From Ruegeria atlantica (GTDB lineage: Bacteria > Pseudomonadota > Alphaproteobacteria > Rhodobacterales > Rhodobacteraceae): a stretch of DNA of 64,000 bases. Position numbers and translations under genes: made by a program. Positions within the stretch are counted from its first letter, which is position 1. Each line of letters starts with the position of its first letter. The notes under the pieces were generated by a model. It searched no databases, was not told the origin of the DNA, and saw only the letters and a list, made by a program, of their open reading frames with translations. The DNA lies in the NCBI RefSeq assembly GCF_013032005.1, contig NZ_WQBE01000001.1, forward strand, positions 620,001 through 684,000. Reading direction: 5' to 3'. Shown here piece by piece: positions 12,169-20,707 of the stretch.

Positions 12169-13026
12169 ATGCAAGCAGCGAACGAAGAACAGGCCGAATT
12201 CTGGAGCAATTCTCCCTCTGGTGCCAATTGGCTCACCTATGAAGAGCAGATGGATGAGATGTTGGCCCCGGTTCTTGATCTGGTCTTAGACAGAGCCGGG
12301 CTGCAACCCGGCATGCGGGTGCTGGATATCGGCTGCGGCACCGGTGCAAGCAGCGTCAGGGCGGCAGAGTTCGTAGGCGAAAACGGTCACGTACTGGCGG
12401 CGGACTTCTCGCAGCCATTTCTGGACCGCGCGGGGCAACGGGCCATCGAAAAAGGGTTGTTAAACATCGACCTCCAACATGCCGATGCCCAGACCCACCG
12501 GTTTGTCGAGGCAGACCGCGACGCAATGATCTCGCGTTTTGGGGTGATGTTTTTTGAAGACACGGTCGCTGCCTTTGCCAACATGGCACGAGCGTTGAAG
12601 CCGGGTGGTCAGATGACCTTTGCCGCTTGGGGACCATTAGACAGAAATCCCTGGTTCAAGACACCGCATATCATCGCATGTGCCCGACTGGGCAACCCAC
12701 CTGTAATGGATCGAAACGCCCCCGGCCCATTGGCCTTTCATGACCACGAACGGATCTCTGGCCTACTGGACCAGGCTGGCCTGACCGATATTCGTGTCGA
12801 ACAAGTACCTGTCTTACTGCGCATTCGCGGAACGATCGAGGATTGCGCAACCTTGTGTACACGTATCGGTCCGGCGGCCCGTCTGATCGCCTATTTTGAA
12901 GGGGATGCCGAGGACGTATTGAATATCCAGCAAGGAATTACAAAGGCATTTCAACCGTATGCGTCTGAAAAAACCGTCGAAATCCCGGCTTTGATCAACC
13001 TGTTTCAGGCGCGAAAATCTGAGTAA
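12169..13026 (+). CDS. class I SAM-dependent methyltransferase
   Basis: The 285-residue protein has a UbiE-like Rossmann methyltransferase core. SAM motif I is VLDIGCGTGASSVRAAEFVG (about residues 47-66) and the acidic strand-2 end is VLAADFSQPFLDRA. The post-I region is FGVMFFEDTVAAFANMARALKPGGQMTFAAWG. The substrate is not evident. It lies 24 nt behind the corrinoid activator gene, so the two are likely co-transcribed. That suggests a role near C1 metabolism, but this is inference. The stop codon is 1 nt short of the encoded CCA end of the convergent tRNA-Gly. Confidence 0.8.
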   Translation: MQAANEEQAEFWSNSPSGANWLTYEEQMDEMLAPVLDLVLDRAGLQPGMRVLDIGCGTGASSVRAAEFVGENGHVLAADFSQPFLDRAGQRAIEKGLLNIDLQHADAQTHRFVEADRDAMISRFGVMFFEDTVAAFANMARALKPGGQMTFAAWGPLDRNPWFKTPHIIACARLGNPPVMDRNAPGPLAFHDHERISGLLDQAGLTDIRVEQVPVLLRIRGTIEDCATLCTRIGPAARLIAYFEGDAEDVLNIQQGITKAFQPYASEKTVEIPALINLFQARKSE

Positions 13027-13027
13027 T

Positions 13028-13101
13028 TGGAGCGGGTAGCGGGAATCGAACCCGCGCGTTCAGCTTGGGAAGCTGACAGGCTACCATTACATCATACCCG
13101 C
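13028..13101 (-). tRNA. tRNA-Gly(CCC)
   Basis: The reverse strand folds as a cloverleaf: acceptor GCGGGTA/TACCCGC, anticodon stem TCAGC/GCTGA around the loop TTCCCAA with anticodon CCC, and a T-arm with GGTTCGATTCC. Discriminator T is followed by an encoded CCA at 13030-13028. It reads GGG codons. It lies downstream of PPK2 on the same strand and is convergent with the methyltransferase gene. Confidence 0.95.
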
Positions 13102-13166
13102 CGCGTGGCGCTGAATAGCACCGGCGATTGATTAACCGCAAGCGTCTTTCCATCTCAGCTCCCATT

Positions 13167-13994
13167 TTACTCGGTCCGGGCACGCAGGTCGTCGATCAGG
13201 GATTGATCCACATCCAGCGCCTCGCATGCCGCATCCAGCGTGCGCTGATCCAGATGCTGGGGGTTCAGGTCGATATCTTTCGAAAAAGCATCAACAATTG
13301 CCTGCATTGCTTTGATTCTTGCATATTTCTTGTTGTTGGCAGGGATCACACACCATGGCGCGACATCGGTTGAGGTACGGGCCAACATTTCATCTACGGC
13401 AACTTCTGCTTCGGCCCATCGTTCGCGGTTGCGAAAGTCCTCATAGGTCAGTTTCCACCGCTTCATCGGGTTGCGTAGGCGTTCTGTGAACCGCTCCATC
13501 TGTTCTTGCTGAGAAATGTGAAAGAACAGCTTTACGATGCGGGTGCCGTCATCCACCAGCATGCGTTCGAAATCGTTGATCTCGCGATAGGCTGCGCGCC
13601 AGCGCTCTTCCGGGGTGAACTTCTCGATCCGTTCGACCAGCACCCGGCCATACCAACTGCGATCAAAAGCAGAGATCGCGCCTTGAGGTGGCAACCTCTC
13701 CCAAAACCGCAATAGGTAGTGACGGTTCAGATAATAGTTTCGGGGCGCCCCAATCGGCCACACTTTGAAACTGCGCGGATCCAGAGCCTGACTGATCCGT
13801 CGGATCGTGCCGCCCTTGCCTGCCGCGTCCCATCCTTCAAAGACCAGCACGCCCTTGGTTCCGTGAAACAGAAACGCCTGTTGGATCAGCGCCAATTGCG
13901 CCTGCAACTCGGCCAGTTTCTTGAAATAGCTCTGCTTGCCCAATTTCAGGTTCAAGTCCGCGTCGGCGAGCTTTGGGGGGTGATGTCGGGTCAT
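13167..13994 (-). CDS. ppk2: polyphosphate kinase 2 (PPK2 family)
   Basis: PPK2 enzymes move phosphate between polyphosphate and nucleotides, often making NTPs from polyP. The 275-residue protein is a single-domain PPK2 with the P-loop-like Walker A GWDAAGKGG (residues 54-62). The lid and Walker B region is GAISAFDRSWYGRVLVERIE, and conserved segments PMKRWKLTYEDFRNRERW and PWCVIPANNKKYARI are present. The direction of the reaction and the AMP/ADP/GDP preference (PPK2 class) cannot be set by eye. It is the gene before tRNA-Gly on this strand and is cut off from the upstream MeTr operon by a strong terminator. Confidence 0.93.
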   Translation of the reverse strand: MTRHHPPKLADADLNLKLGKQSYFKKLAELQAQLALIQQAFLFHGTKGVLVFEGWDAAGKGGTIRRISQALDPRSFKVWPIGAPRNYYLNRHYLLRFWERLPPQGAISAFDRSWYGRVLVERIEKFTPEERWRAAYREINDFERMLVDDGTRIVKLFFHISQQEQMERFTERLRNPMKRWKLTYEDFRNRERWAEAEVAVDEMLARTSTDVAPWCVIPANNKKYARIKAMQAIVDAFSKDIDLNPQHLDQRTLDAACEALDVDQSLIDDLRARTE

Positions 13995-14075
13995 GATTGC
14001 GCTGGTCCTTCGTCATCTGTCCCAATCAGTCTGACCCGCCAACCTCGCCTTAGCCTTGATTGGTATCAAAAACGA

Positions 14076-14104
14076 AAAAGGCTGGGCGCGAGGCCCAGCC
14101 TTTT
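14076..14104 (-). terminator. strong intrinsic terminator of the MeTr operon
   Basis: A perfect 12-bp stem (AAAAGGCTGGGC at 14076-14087, GCCCAGCCTTTT at 14093-14104) with a 5-nt loop lies 20 nt past the MeTr stop. The minus strand continues TTTTTCGTTTTT. The plus strand also ends in TTTT, so it can act in both directions. Confidence 0.9.
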
Positions 14105-14124
14105 CACTGTATTTGGTGTCCGGT

Positions 14125-15189
14125 TCAGGACGCGCGGCGACGACGACCACCACCGCGACGGCCACCAGCAGCGCCTGCGGCACCTGCTTCGTCCGGCGCT
14201 TTGTTGAACCTGATCCACTCCCCGCCATGCGGGTCGTTATTGGTCAGCAGGTTGGCGGCACGAATGGCCTCCATTTCCTTGCCAGCGCGCGGCTTGGTCG
14301 AACCCAGGCCAAACATCTGGACGAAAGCCTCGTCATCCATGCCTTCGGGCAGGATGATGCCAGCGGCTGTAACGGCCTCTTTCTTCTCGGCAATCTTTTT
14401 CTGCGTCACCGGCAAAGCGACCGGGTTCATAATCGCCGAGGTCATGCCAGCGCCCATTGCCATCGGCAGGAACGCGTTATTGATGCCGTGACGGTTCGGC
14501 AGACCGAACGAGATGTTGGAGGCACCGCAAGTGGTGTTCACGCCCAGTTCCTCGCGCAGGCGACGGACCAGAGCGAACACCTGCTGGCCTGCGGTTGCCA
14601 TGGCACCGATGGGCATAACCAGCGGGTCAACGACGATGTCATGGGCCGGGATACCGAAATCAGCGGCACGCTCGACGATCTTTTTGGCAACCTCGAACCG
14701 CACATCGGGATCTTCGGAAATACCGGTGTCGTCGTTCGAGATCGCAACGACTGGAACGTTGTACTTTTTGACCAGCGGCAGAACCATTTCCAACCGCTCT
14801 TCTTCGCCGGTGACCGAGTTCAGCAGTGGACGACCTTCCGCGGCTTCCAAACCCGCTTCCAAAGCGCCGGGAACTGAGGAGTCAACGCACAGCGGCACAT
14901 CGACCAGCCCCTGTACCAGCTCGACAATCTTGCGCATCAGCGGCGGCTCGGTCTCGTTCGGGTTGGGGTTCGAGTTGTAGACAACGCCTGCGTTGATATC
15001 CAACACTGTGGCCCCTGCGGCGACCTGTGCGATGGCGTCTTTCTCAACGGTTGAGAAGTCGCCCGCTTCCAGTTCTGCGGCCAGCTTTTTACGACCGGTC
15101 GGGTTGATCCGCTCACCGATGACGCAAAACGGTTCGTCAAATCCCAGGACGGCTGTTTTTGTTTTTGATTCTACGACTGTACGGGTCAT
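14125..15189 (-). CDS. methyltetrahydrofolate:corrinoid methyltransferase (MeTr-like, pterin-binding)
   Basis: The 354-residue protein is a pterin-binding TIM barrel related to the MeTr/MtgA/MtvA family, which moves methyl groups between a corrinoid protein and tetrahydrofolate. Typical motifs are FCVIGERINPTGRKKL near the start, GATVLDINAGV, PLCVDSSVPGALEAGL, PLLNSVTGEEERLEMVLPLV, VVAISNDDTGI, and GASNISFGLPNRHGINNAFL. It follows the MetF-like gene by 9 nt, so methyl-THF made here could go straight to the reductase. The last ~30 residues are low complexity, Ala/Gly-rich then Arg/Gly-rich, ending GRRGGGRRRRAS. That tail is not needed for the barrel and resembles the basic tail of the nearby activator. 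Confidence 0.88.
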   Translation of the reverse strand: MTRTVVESKTKTAVLGFDEPFCVIGERINPTGRKKLAAELEAGDFSTVEKDAIAQVAAGATVLDINAGVVYNSNPNPNETEPPLMRKIVELVQGLVDVPLCVDSSVPGALEAGLEAAEGRPLLNSVTGEEERLEMVLPLVKKYNVPVVAISNDDTGISEDPDVRFEVAKKIVERAADFGIPAHDIVVDPLVMPIGAMATAGQQVFALVRRLREELGVNTTCGASNISFGLPNRHGINNAFLPMAMGAGMTSAIMNPVALPVTQKKIAEKKEAVTAAGIILPEGMDDEAFVQMFGLGSTKPRAGKEMEAIRAANLLTNNDPHGGEWIRFNKAPDEAGAAGAAGGRRGGGRRRRAS

Positions 15190-15198
15190 GTCCGTTCC

Positions 15199-16125
15199 TT
15201 AAGCGTTTGCAGGCTTTGCCGAAGCGCCGCCGTTATTGATCGCCCAGTTGGCGTTGGTCTTGATGCCACCAAGCGGGAAGAAGTGTACGTTGGTGATGTT
15301 GAAATCCGGGTTGGCCGCTTTGTGGTTGGCCAGCTCAGTCACAACATCGGTCGGTTCATACGGCAGCAAGAGCTTCGAGACATCCATGGCGCGTTTTTGC
15401 AGAACCTTCAGCGACGGGCCAACACCGCAGGCGATGGCGAATTTGATCAAGGTCTGCAGCTTGGCCGGGCCCGCGATGCCAATATGGATCGGCAGGTCGA
15501 TGCCGGCTTCTTTCAGGCTGTCGGCCCATGCGATTATCGGCTTGGCGTCAAAAGCAAACTGGGTTGCCAGAGCCATTTCCGCATCGGTGGTTTCCGAGAA
15601 TTTCTGCTTCCAACGCAGCGCGTCGTCGACATTCTTGGTCGAGCCGTCCGGGTCAATGTCCTTGTTGCCCTCGGGGTGGCCCGCCACGTGCAGACGCTTG
15701 AAGCCTGCCTTGTCGAACAGGCCGGATTCCAGCAGTTGCATCGAGCTGTCGAAATCACCGTGCGGATTGGCGACACCACCGGCCAGCAACAGCGCTTGAT
15801 CAACGCCCGCTTCGCCCTGATACATCGAGATCCAGTTCTCTAACGTGGCCGCATCCTTGATGATCCGCGCCGGGAAATGGGGCATCACGGGATAACCTTC
15901 GTCGGCGATCCGCTTGGCGGTCTTGACCATATCTTCGATGGGCGTGCCCTCAATATGGGCGATGTAGACGCGGGTGCCTTCGGGCAACAGCGCGCGGAAA
16001 TCTTCGACATTTTCGGCGGTGCGCGGCATCACCTCGATCGAATAGCCTTGCAAAAAGGCTTCGACGGTCGGATTCACAGGGCCGTTTTCGACCGCATCAC
16101 GTTTCTTGAAGTTCAGCAAAGCCAT
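15199..16125 (-). CDS. methylenetetrahydrofolate reductase-like protein
   Basis: This 308-residue TIM-barrel protein belongs to the MTHFR superfamily, which interconverts 5,10-methylene-THF and 5-methyl-THF with FAD. Recognisable segments include VYIAHIEGTPIEDMVKTAKR, VMPHFPARII, QALLLAGGVANPHGDF, RLHVAGHPEGNKDI and LPIHIGIAGPAKLQTL. It differs from canonical biosynthetic MetF and sits between the virulence-factor-family gene and MeTr, so I infer it runs oxidatively, turning methyl-THF into methylene-THF during demethylation. The ATG at 16125 (MALLNFKKRDAV) has a GGGAGG site upstream. A longer reading from 16161 would overlap the neighbouring gene. Confidence 0.8.
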   Translation of the reverse strand: MALLNFKKRDAVENGPVNPTVEAFLQGYSIEVMPRTAENVEDFRALLPEGTRVYIAHIEGTPIEDMVKTAKRIADEGYPVMPHFPARIIKDAATLENWISMYQGEAGVDQALLLAGGVANPHGDFDSSMQLLESGLFDKAGFKRLHVAGHPEGNKDIDPDGSTKNVDDALRWKQKFSETTDAEMALATQFAFDAKPIIAWADSLKEAGIDLPIHIGIAGPAKLQTLIKFAIACGVGPSLKVLQKRAMDVSKLLLPYEPTDVVTELANHKAANPDFNITNVHFFPLGGIKTNANWAINNGGASAKPANA

Positions 16126-16151
16126 TGCGGCCTCCCATATAGATTTTGGGC

Positions 16152-16448
16152 TCATGCCCAACCGTCATTGGCGATCAGAGCCTTGATGCGGTCCTGATCG
16201 TATTCCGTTTCCAAACGCACGGCCTCGGCCTCGGCAATCTCGGACGGGTCGCCCTCGACAGCAAAGGGTTCGGCCTTGCGCCACTCGGCCAGATAGGCAT
16301 CGCTATCCTTGGCGTTCACTTTCATCGCAGCCCGGTCGATGGCTTGTTCGAACCGCTCCTCCAACTGCCGCTTTGCGCCACGACGGCCTTTGCCGACGAT
16401 GACTTGGGCGGGAATATCGCGCCAGTATACGATGGTGACGTCAGGCAT
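16152..16448 (-). CDS. small virulence-factor-family protein (PF13769-like)
   Basis: The 98-residue cytoplasmic-looking protein begins MPDVTIVYWRDIPAQVIVGKG and is rich in charged residues. This matches a small family annotated 'virulence factor', whose name says little about function. In roseobacters I recall it beside MetF-like and corrinoid methyltransferase genes. Here it is the first gene of that operon, 26 nt ahead of the MetF-like gene. A helper role in the corrinoid/THF pathway is therefore more likely than virulence. No catalytic motif or membrane segment is visible. Confidence 0.7.
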   Translation of the reverse strand: MPDVTIVYWRDIPAQVIVGKGRRGAKRQLEERFEQAIDRAAMKVNAKDSDAYLAEWRKAEPFAVEGDPSEIAEAEAVRLETEYDQDRIKALIANDGWA

Positions 16449-16689
16449 TGCCGTTGATTCCTCCTAACCAGATGGATCGGTTCTAGACTTCTATATGGGT
16501 CAAAGTCGGTCGATTTTCGACACAAGCAGTCTTTCAAACGACGTTTTTGTCCCCCACAGGATACGGCGCTTGTACTCAATTCTCGCGCAAATGCGCACAT
16601 CAAAATACTCATCACTTTAATGAGCGTCTTGCACGAAACATTTGGCCGACCTATGGTCGGGGTAACTCGAAAATCGGAGGGCGTTGAAG

Positions 16690-17802
16690 ATGGCGCCCAA
16701 GCGTCCCAAAGGTGCGGGCGCGTTCCCCAAGGCGGTCGAAAGCCCCGCGCCGGCAAGACCCGATCCAGATGCGTTATATGCGGCGCTGGATCTGGGAACA
16801 AATAGCTGCCGCATGTTGATAGCCCAACCCAAGGGTAGCGGGTTTCATGTGGTAGACAGCTTTTCCAAATCCGTGCAACTGGGCGCGGGGCTGGAACGGA
16901 CCGGACGGCTGTCTCGGTCGTCGATGGCGCGCACCATTCAGGCACTGCGCATCTGTCAGCAGAAACTGAAGCGAAACAAGGTCAAACGGATGCGCCTGGT
17001 CGCGACCGAGGCCTGTCGGCGCGCCAAGAATTCTCGCGACTTCATCCGGCAGGTAAAACGCGAAACTGGCCTGACTCTGGAAATCATCCAGCCCGAGGAA
17101 GAGGCCCGCCTGGCCGTGATCTCGTGTGCGCCGCTGGTGTCGACCAAGACCGAACAGCTATTGGTCGTAGATATCGGCGGCGGTTCGACCGAGTTGGTGT
17201 GGATCGACGTCTCTTCCGTACCGCGTCGGGATCGTCCGGCGGCGATTATGCGGCTGCACCACGGGTTTCATACAGCCGATAGCCCTTTCCCGGCAGCAAA
17301 AGTGGTGGATTGGATCAGCGTTCCGTTGGGGGTGGCCACTCTGCGTGACCAGTTCAATGATGTCGAAGACGACTCGGCTCGTTTCGCGCTGATGAGCTGG
17401 TTTTTTGAAGAAAACCTGGCCGATTTTGCCCCTTACAAGGACGAACAGGCCCGCGAAGGGTTTCAGATTGTCGGTACTAGCGGCACGGTAACGACCGTGG
17501 CCGCCTCGCATCTGGGGCTAAAGCGTTATGACCGGACCAAAGTGGACGGTTTGCGCATGACCAGCGATCAGATTGACAAAGTCATACGGGGATACTTAGA
17601 ACTCGGCCCACTGGGGCGGCGGCGAGATCCGCGTATCGGCGATGACCGGCAGGCCCTGATCATGTCCGGCTCAGCCATTTTGCAGGCATTGCTTCGCTGC
17701 TGGCCCACTGACCGCCTTTCCGTGGCGGATCGTGGGCTGCGCGAAGGCCTGCTTTATGCGCAGATGAGTGCGGACGGTGTATTGGAAGACGGACCGTTCT
17801 AA
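16690..17802 (+). CDS. exopolyphosphatase / guanosine pentaphosphatase (Ppx/GppA)
   Basis: The 370-residue protein is an ASKHA-fold phosphatase that hydrolyses polyphosphate or pppGpp. The first nucleotide-binding motif is [18 protein letters not shown] and the second is [16 protein letters not shown] conserved [16 protein letters not shown] segment follows. It is the shorter two-domain type without the C-terminal HD extension of E. coli Ppx. I chose the ATG at 16690 because GGAGGG ends 9 nt before it; a TTG at 16684 is too close to that site. The stop overlaps the rlmE start by 1 nt (TAATG). A PPK2 gene lies 3 kb away, but no joint regulation is visible. Confidence 0.9.
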   Translation: MAPKRPKGAGAFPKAVESPAPARPDPDALYAALDLGTNSCRMLIAQPKGSGFHVVDSFSKSVQLGAGLERTGRLSRSSMARTIQALRICQQKLKRNKVKRMRLVATEACRRAKNSRDFIRQVKRETGLTLEIIQPEEEARLAVISCAPLVSTKTEQLLVVDIGGGSTELVWIDVSSVPRRDRPAAIMRLHHGFHTADSPFPAAKVVDWISVPLGVATLRDQFNDVEDDSARFALMSWFFEENLADFAPYKDEQAREGFQIVGTSGTVTTVAASHLGLKRYDRTKVDGLRMTSDQIDKVIRGYLELGPLGRRRDPRIGDDRQALIMSGSAILQALLRCWPTDRLSVADRGLREGLLYAQMSADGVLEDGPF

Positions 17803-18518
17803 TGGCGAAGACACCAAGTGGCAAAAACAACTCGGGTCGCGGACAGCGCGACCTGAAGGTCAAGGTCAAGACTGCGCGCGGGCGCAAGCTCAGCTCGACC
17901 CGTTGGCTTGAGCGGCAGTTGAACGACCCGTATGTGAAGCGCGCGCAAGCGGATGGCTATCGCGGACGTGCGGCCTATAAGATTTTGGAACTGGATGACA
18001 AGTTCCGCTTTCTCGTTCCCGGTGCGCGCGTGGTCGATCTGGGTTGTGCGCCCGGTGGCTGGCTGCAGGTAGCCGTTAAACGCGTCAATGCGCTGGGCGA
18101 GCGATCTGGCAAACGGATTGGAACCGTTCTGGGCGTCGACTTACAAGAGGTTGAACCGGTCGCAGGTGCCGAGGCGCATGTGCTGGACTTCATGGAAGAC
18201 GATGCCGACGAAATGGTCAAAGCCTGGCTGGGCGGCAAGGCAGATGTCGTGATGTCCGATATGGCGGCGTCGTCGTCCGGGCATAAGCAAACCGATCACC
18301 TACGGATCATGGCCCTGTGCGAAACCGCGGCCTATTTTGCCTTCGACGTGCTGGAAGAAGGCGGCACGTTTGTCGCCAAGGTTCTGGCCGGGGGGGCCGA
18401 GGGCGATCTGCAAAAGTTGTTGAAGCAAAAGTTCGAAAAGGTGGCAAACGTAAAGCCCCCTGCGTCACGGTCTGACAGTTCCGAGAAATTTGTTGTCGCC
18501 ACGGGATTCCGCGGCTGA
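17802..18518 (+). CDS. rlmE: 23S rRNA 2'-O-ribose U2552 methyltransferase (RlmE/FtsJ)
   Basis: RlmE methylates the 2'-OH of U2552 in the A-loop of 23S rRNA during late 50S assembly. The 238-residue protein has a basic N-terminal extension of about 35 residues, then the FtsJ fold. The SAM loop is [15 protein letters not shown], and the catalytic K-D-K-E set is visible in [35 protein letters not shown] and [11 protein letters not shown]. It is translationally coupled to ppx/gppA. Its stop is 1 nt from the stop of a convergent small gene. Confidence 0.94.
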   Translation: MAKTPSGKNNSGRGQRDLKVKVKTARGRKLSSTRWLERQLNDPYVKRAQADGYRGRAAYKILELDDKFRFLVPGARVVDLGCAPGGWLQVAVKRVNALGERSGKRIGTVLGVDLQEVEPVAGAEAHVLDFMEDDADEMVKAWLGGKADVVMSDMAASSSGHKQTDHLRIMALCETAAYFAFDVLEEGGTFVAKVLAGGAEGDLQKLLKQKFEKVANVKPPASRSDSSEKFVVATGFRG

Positions 18519-18519
18519 C

Positions 18520-18708
18520 TTAATCATCAAGCCAGCTTCGATCACCGGTCAGGAATTGCTCGCGCAGCGACGCGGCAGCTGTGCTTTGCAACAGCAGGGC
18601 TTCGCCATGGTTGATATATTCTGGCTTTCTCGCCTGCAGTTCAGCGATCCTCTGGCCCAGGGACAAAGGATTTTGCAGCTGCGATGTGTGAACCGGTTTG
18701 TCAGACAT
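18520..18708 (-). CDS. small conserved-looking hypothetical protein (62 aa)
   Basis: A 62-residue ORF starts with ATG at 18708 behind AAGGTGA and ends 1 nt from the rlmE stop. The sequence (MSDKPVHTSQLQNPLSLGQRI...) has an amphipathic helical centre (IAELQARKPEYINHGEALLL) and no signal peptide or membrane segment. Good ribosome-binding site, plausible composition and exact tail-to-tail packing with rlmE argue that it is real. I do not recognise the family and assign no function. Confidence 0.55.
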   Translation of the reverse strand: MSDKPVHTSQLQNPLSLGQRIAELQARKPEYINHGEALLLQSTAAASLREQFLTGDRSWLDD

Positions 18709-18805
18709 GGGTCACCTTAGGGTCTGGCGGTGTTTCTAGCTTGACCCATGGTTAACCCAATAATTAGTCGGGAACGTGGCAAAATCCGGGCCACGCCATG
18801 CCGGT

Positions 18806-20707
18806 TTACGGGGTCAGCTGAGCCTTGAGCTGCAGCAATCCCGGATCTTTAGGCAGTATGTCTAGCCCCTCTTGCAGTACGGTGCGCGCGGCCTGTGGCC
18901 CACGATTAATCTGCGCCAACTGCACCAACATTGGCCAGGCCTCGGCGCGCTGTGGGTCAAGGGTGACAACTTCGCGAAAGGCTAGCTCAGCCGCAGGTGC
19001 GTTGCGGAACGTCAACGCCATTCCACCCAAAACAAGATGGGTTTCAGGGAAATCCAGCCGGTTCCCGATTGCACCCTGCCATTCGGCCATGCTCTGCGCC
19101 ACTTGTGTTTGCTGCTCCGACGTCAGCGCCTGAGCCGGAATGTTCAGGAACTCTTTGGCTGCCGAAATACGCACGTTGCGCATCGGGTCAGAAAGCAACG
19201 GTTCCAACCGCCCTACCCGGTCCGGCAGCGCTGCCTCACGTTGCAACGCTGCTGCGTTGGCGCGCACTAAGGGGTTAGTGTCCGACAGCATTGGTGCCGT
19301 TTTTGCCGCAACCTCGGGCGACGCGAAGGGCTGCAGCAGATACGCCGCCGTGGCGCGCACGATGCCAGCCATGTTCGGGTCAGTCGCTATTTCCAGCAAA
19401 GCCTCTGACCCGTCAGCCTGCCCGGTCAGAGCCGCCTGAAACGTCGTCCCGAAATGCTCACGACGTTGGGCGGAGTCAGGAAACCACCCTTGGATTTGTT
19501 CCGCGGCCCAGGCTTGATCTTCGGATTGGTGGCAATCGGTACAGGCGTCCTGCCCCAACCCCAGATCAGGGCGCGGGATGCGAAAGCTGTGATCGCGTCG
19601 CCAATCGACACCCATATATACCCGCTCGATCATATGACAGGATACGCACTGGGCGCCTGCGCTGTCGTCCGGGTGATGATGATGCGCCGGTGTATCGTAA
19701 TCTTTGGCCGTCAGGGTAGGGAAAGCTGGATTTCCCGCCGGGGAATGGCACTGGGTACACACGCCATTGCCTTCGGCTTTCAGTTCGGCACTGTGCGGGT
19801 CATGGCAATTCATGCACCCGACGCCCTGTGCATACATCTTGGACTGCAGGAATGAGCCGTAGACATAGACCTCGTCCAAAATCTGGCCGTCAGGGTGATA
19901 GAGGCCTGGGCGTAGCACCGACAGGTTGTAAGCGTCATGATAGGGCGTTCCCGGCACCGGGTTTCCATCGCCGTGTGCTTCACGCCGGGAATGACAACCG
20001 GCGCATTGCTGGATTTCCGCCTCAGTCTGGCCTTTTCCCCAATCCATGGTGAACCCAAACGCACTCAGATCAGCGTCGATGTTTTTTCCTTGCGTCCAGT
20101 CGATATGGGCCGAGGATGGGCCATGGCAGGCTTCGCACCCTACCCCAATCTCAGCCTGAACTGAGCTGTAATTGCGGGTCTGCCCATCGTAATTCTTTTC
20201 AAACCCGGTCGCGTGGCATTCAGCGCAACGAGCGTTCCAGTTCTTATACGGCCCGGTCCAGTGCAGACCATCATCCGGGGGAAGGTCCTGATCGGGATAG
20301 AGGTGATACCAGCGTTGTTCGCTTGTATCCCAAACCACATCGAAACTCTGCAAACGGCCGGGTTCGATTTCGAACAAGTATTGCTGCAACGGTTCAATAC
20401 CGACCACTGAATGCAGATCGTAAAGGGTTGTAGTGCCATCCTTTTCGGTCACACGGGCCTGCACCATATCGCCTGTCTGGCTGAACTCGACAGACATGTC
20501 GTCATGATCAAACCGCGTATCATCAAAATCAGCCGCGACGTGCCCGTCTTCTACCTTGGTCCAGGCCAAAGCGTGATGGGATGCAGACCAGGCCTCGGCC
20601 TCAGCCTTGTGGCACGCGATACATTGGTCCGAGCCGACATACTCGGGCGATTGAGCAAATGCGAATAACGGTGCGAGCAGCCCGAAAAGAAAAATTGCTG
20701 TTCTCAC
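18806..20707 (-). CDS. octaheme multiheme cytochrome c with HEAT/TPR-like C-terminus
   Basis: The 633-residue protein has a Sec signal peptide (residues 1-19, ending FAFAQS) and so acts in the periplasm. Eight CXXCH haem sites are visible: CIACH, CAECH, CEACH, CAGCH, CMNCH, CTQCH, CVSCH and CTDCH, all in the first ~400 residues. The architecture resembles cytochrome c554/octaheme redox proteins that act on nitrogen or sulfur compounds or pass electrons. After the haem region come HEAT-like repeats (~430-530) and TPR-like repeats (~560-630). Translation starts at GTG 20707, which overlaps the stop of the upstream YihY gene (GTGA). The redox partner and substrate are unknown. Confidence 0.85.
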   Translation of the reverse strand: MRTAIFLFGLLAPLFAFAQSPEYVGSDQCIACHKAEAEAWSASHHALAWTKVEDGHVAADFDDTRFDHDDMSVEFSQTGDMVQARVTEKDGTTTLYDLHSVVGIEPLQQYLFEIEPGRLQSFDVVWDTSEQRWYHLYPDQDLPPDDGLHWTGPYKNWNARCAECHATGFEKNYDGQTRNYSSVQAEIGVGCEACHGPSSAHIDWTQGKNIDADLSAFGFTMDWGKGQTEAEIQQCAGCHSRREAHGDGNPVPGTPYHDAYNLSVLRPGLYHPDGQILDEVYVYGSFLQSKMYAQGVGCMNCHDPHSAELKAEGNGVCTQCHSPAGNPAFPTLTAKDYDTPAHHHHPDDSAGAQCVSCHMIERVYMGVDWRRDHSFRIPRPDLGLGQDACTDCHQSEDQAWAAEQIQGWFPDSAQRREHFGTTFQAALTGQADGSEALLEIATDPNMAGIVRATAAYLLQPFASPEVAAKTAPMLSDTNPLVRANAAALQREAALPDRVGRLEPLLSDPMRNVRISAAKEFLNIPAQALTSEQQTQVAQSMAEWQGAIGNRLDFPETHLVLGGMALTFRNAPAAELAFREVVTLDPQRAEAWPMLVQLAQINRGPQAARTVLQEGLDILPKDPGLLQLKAQLTP

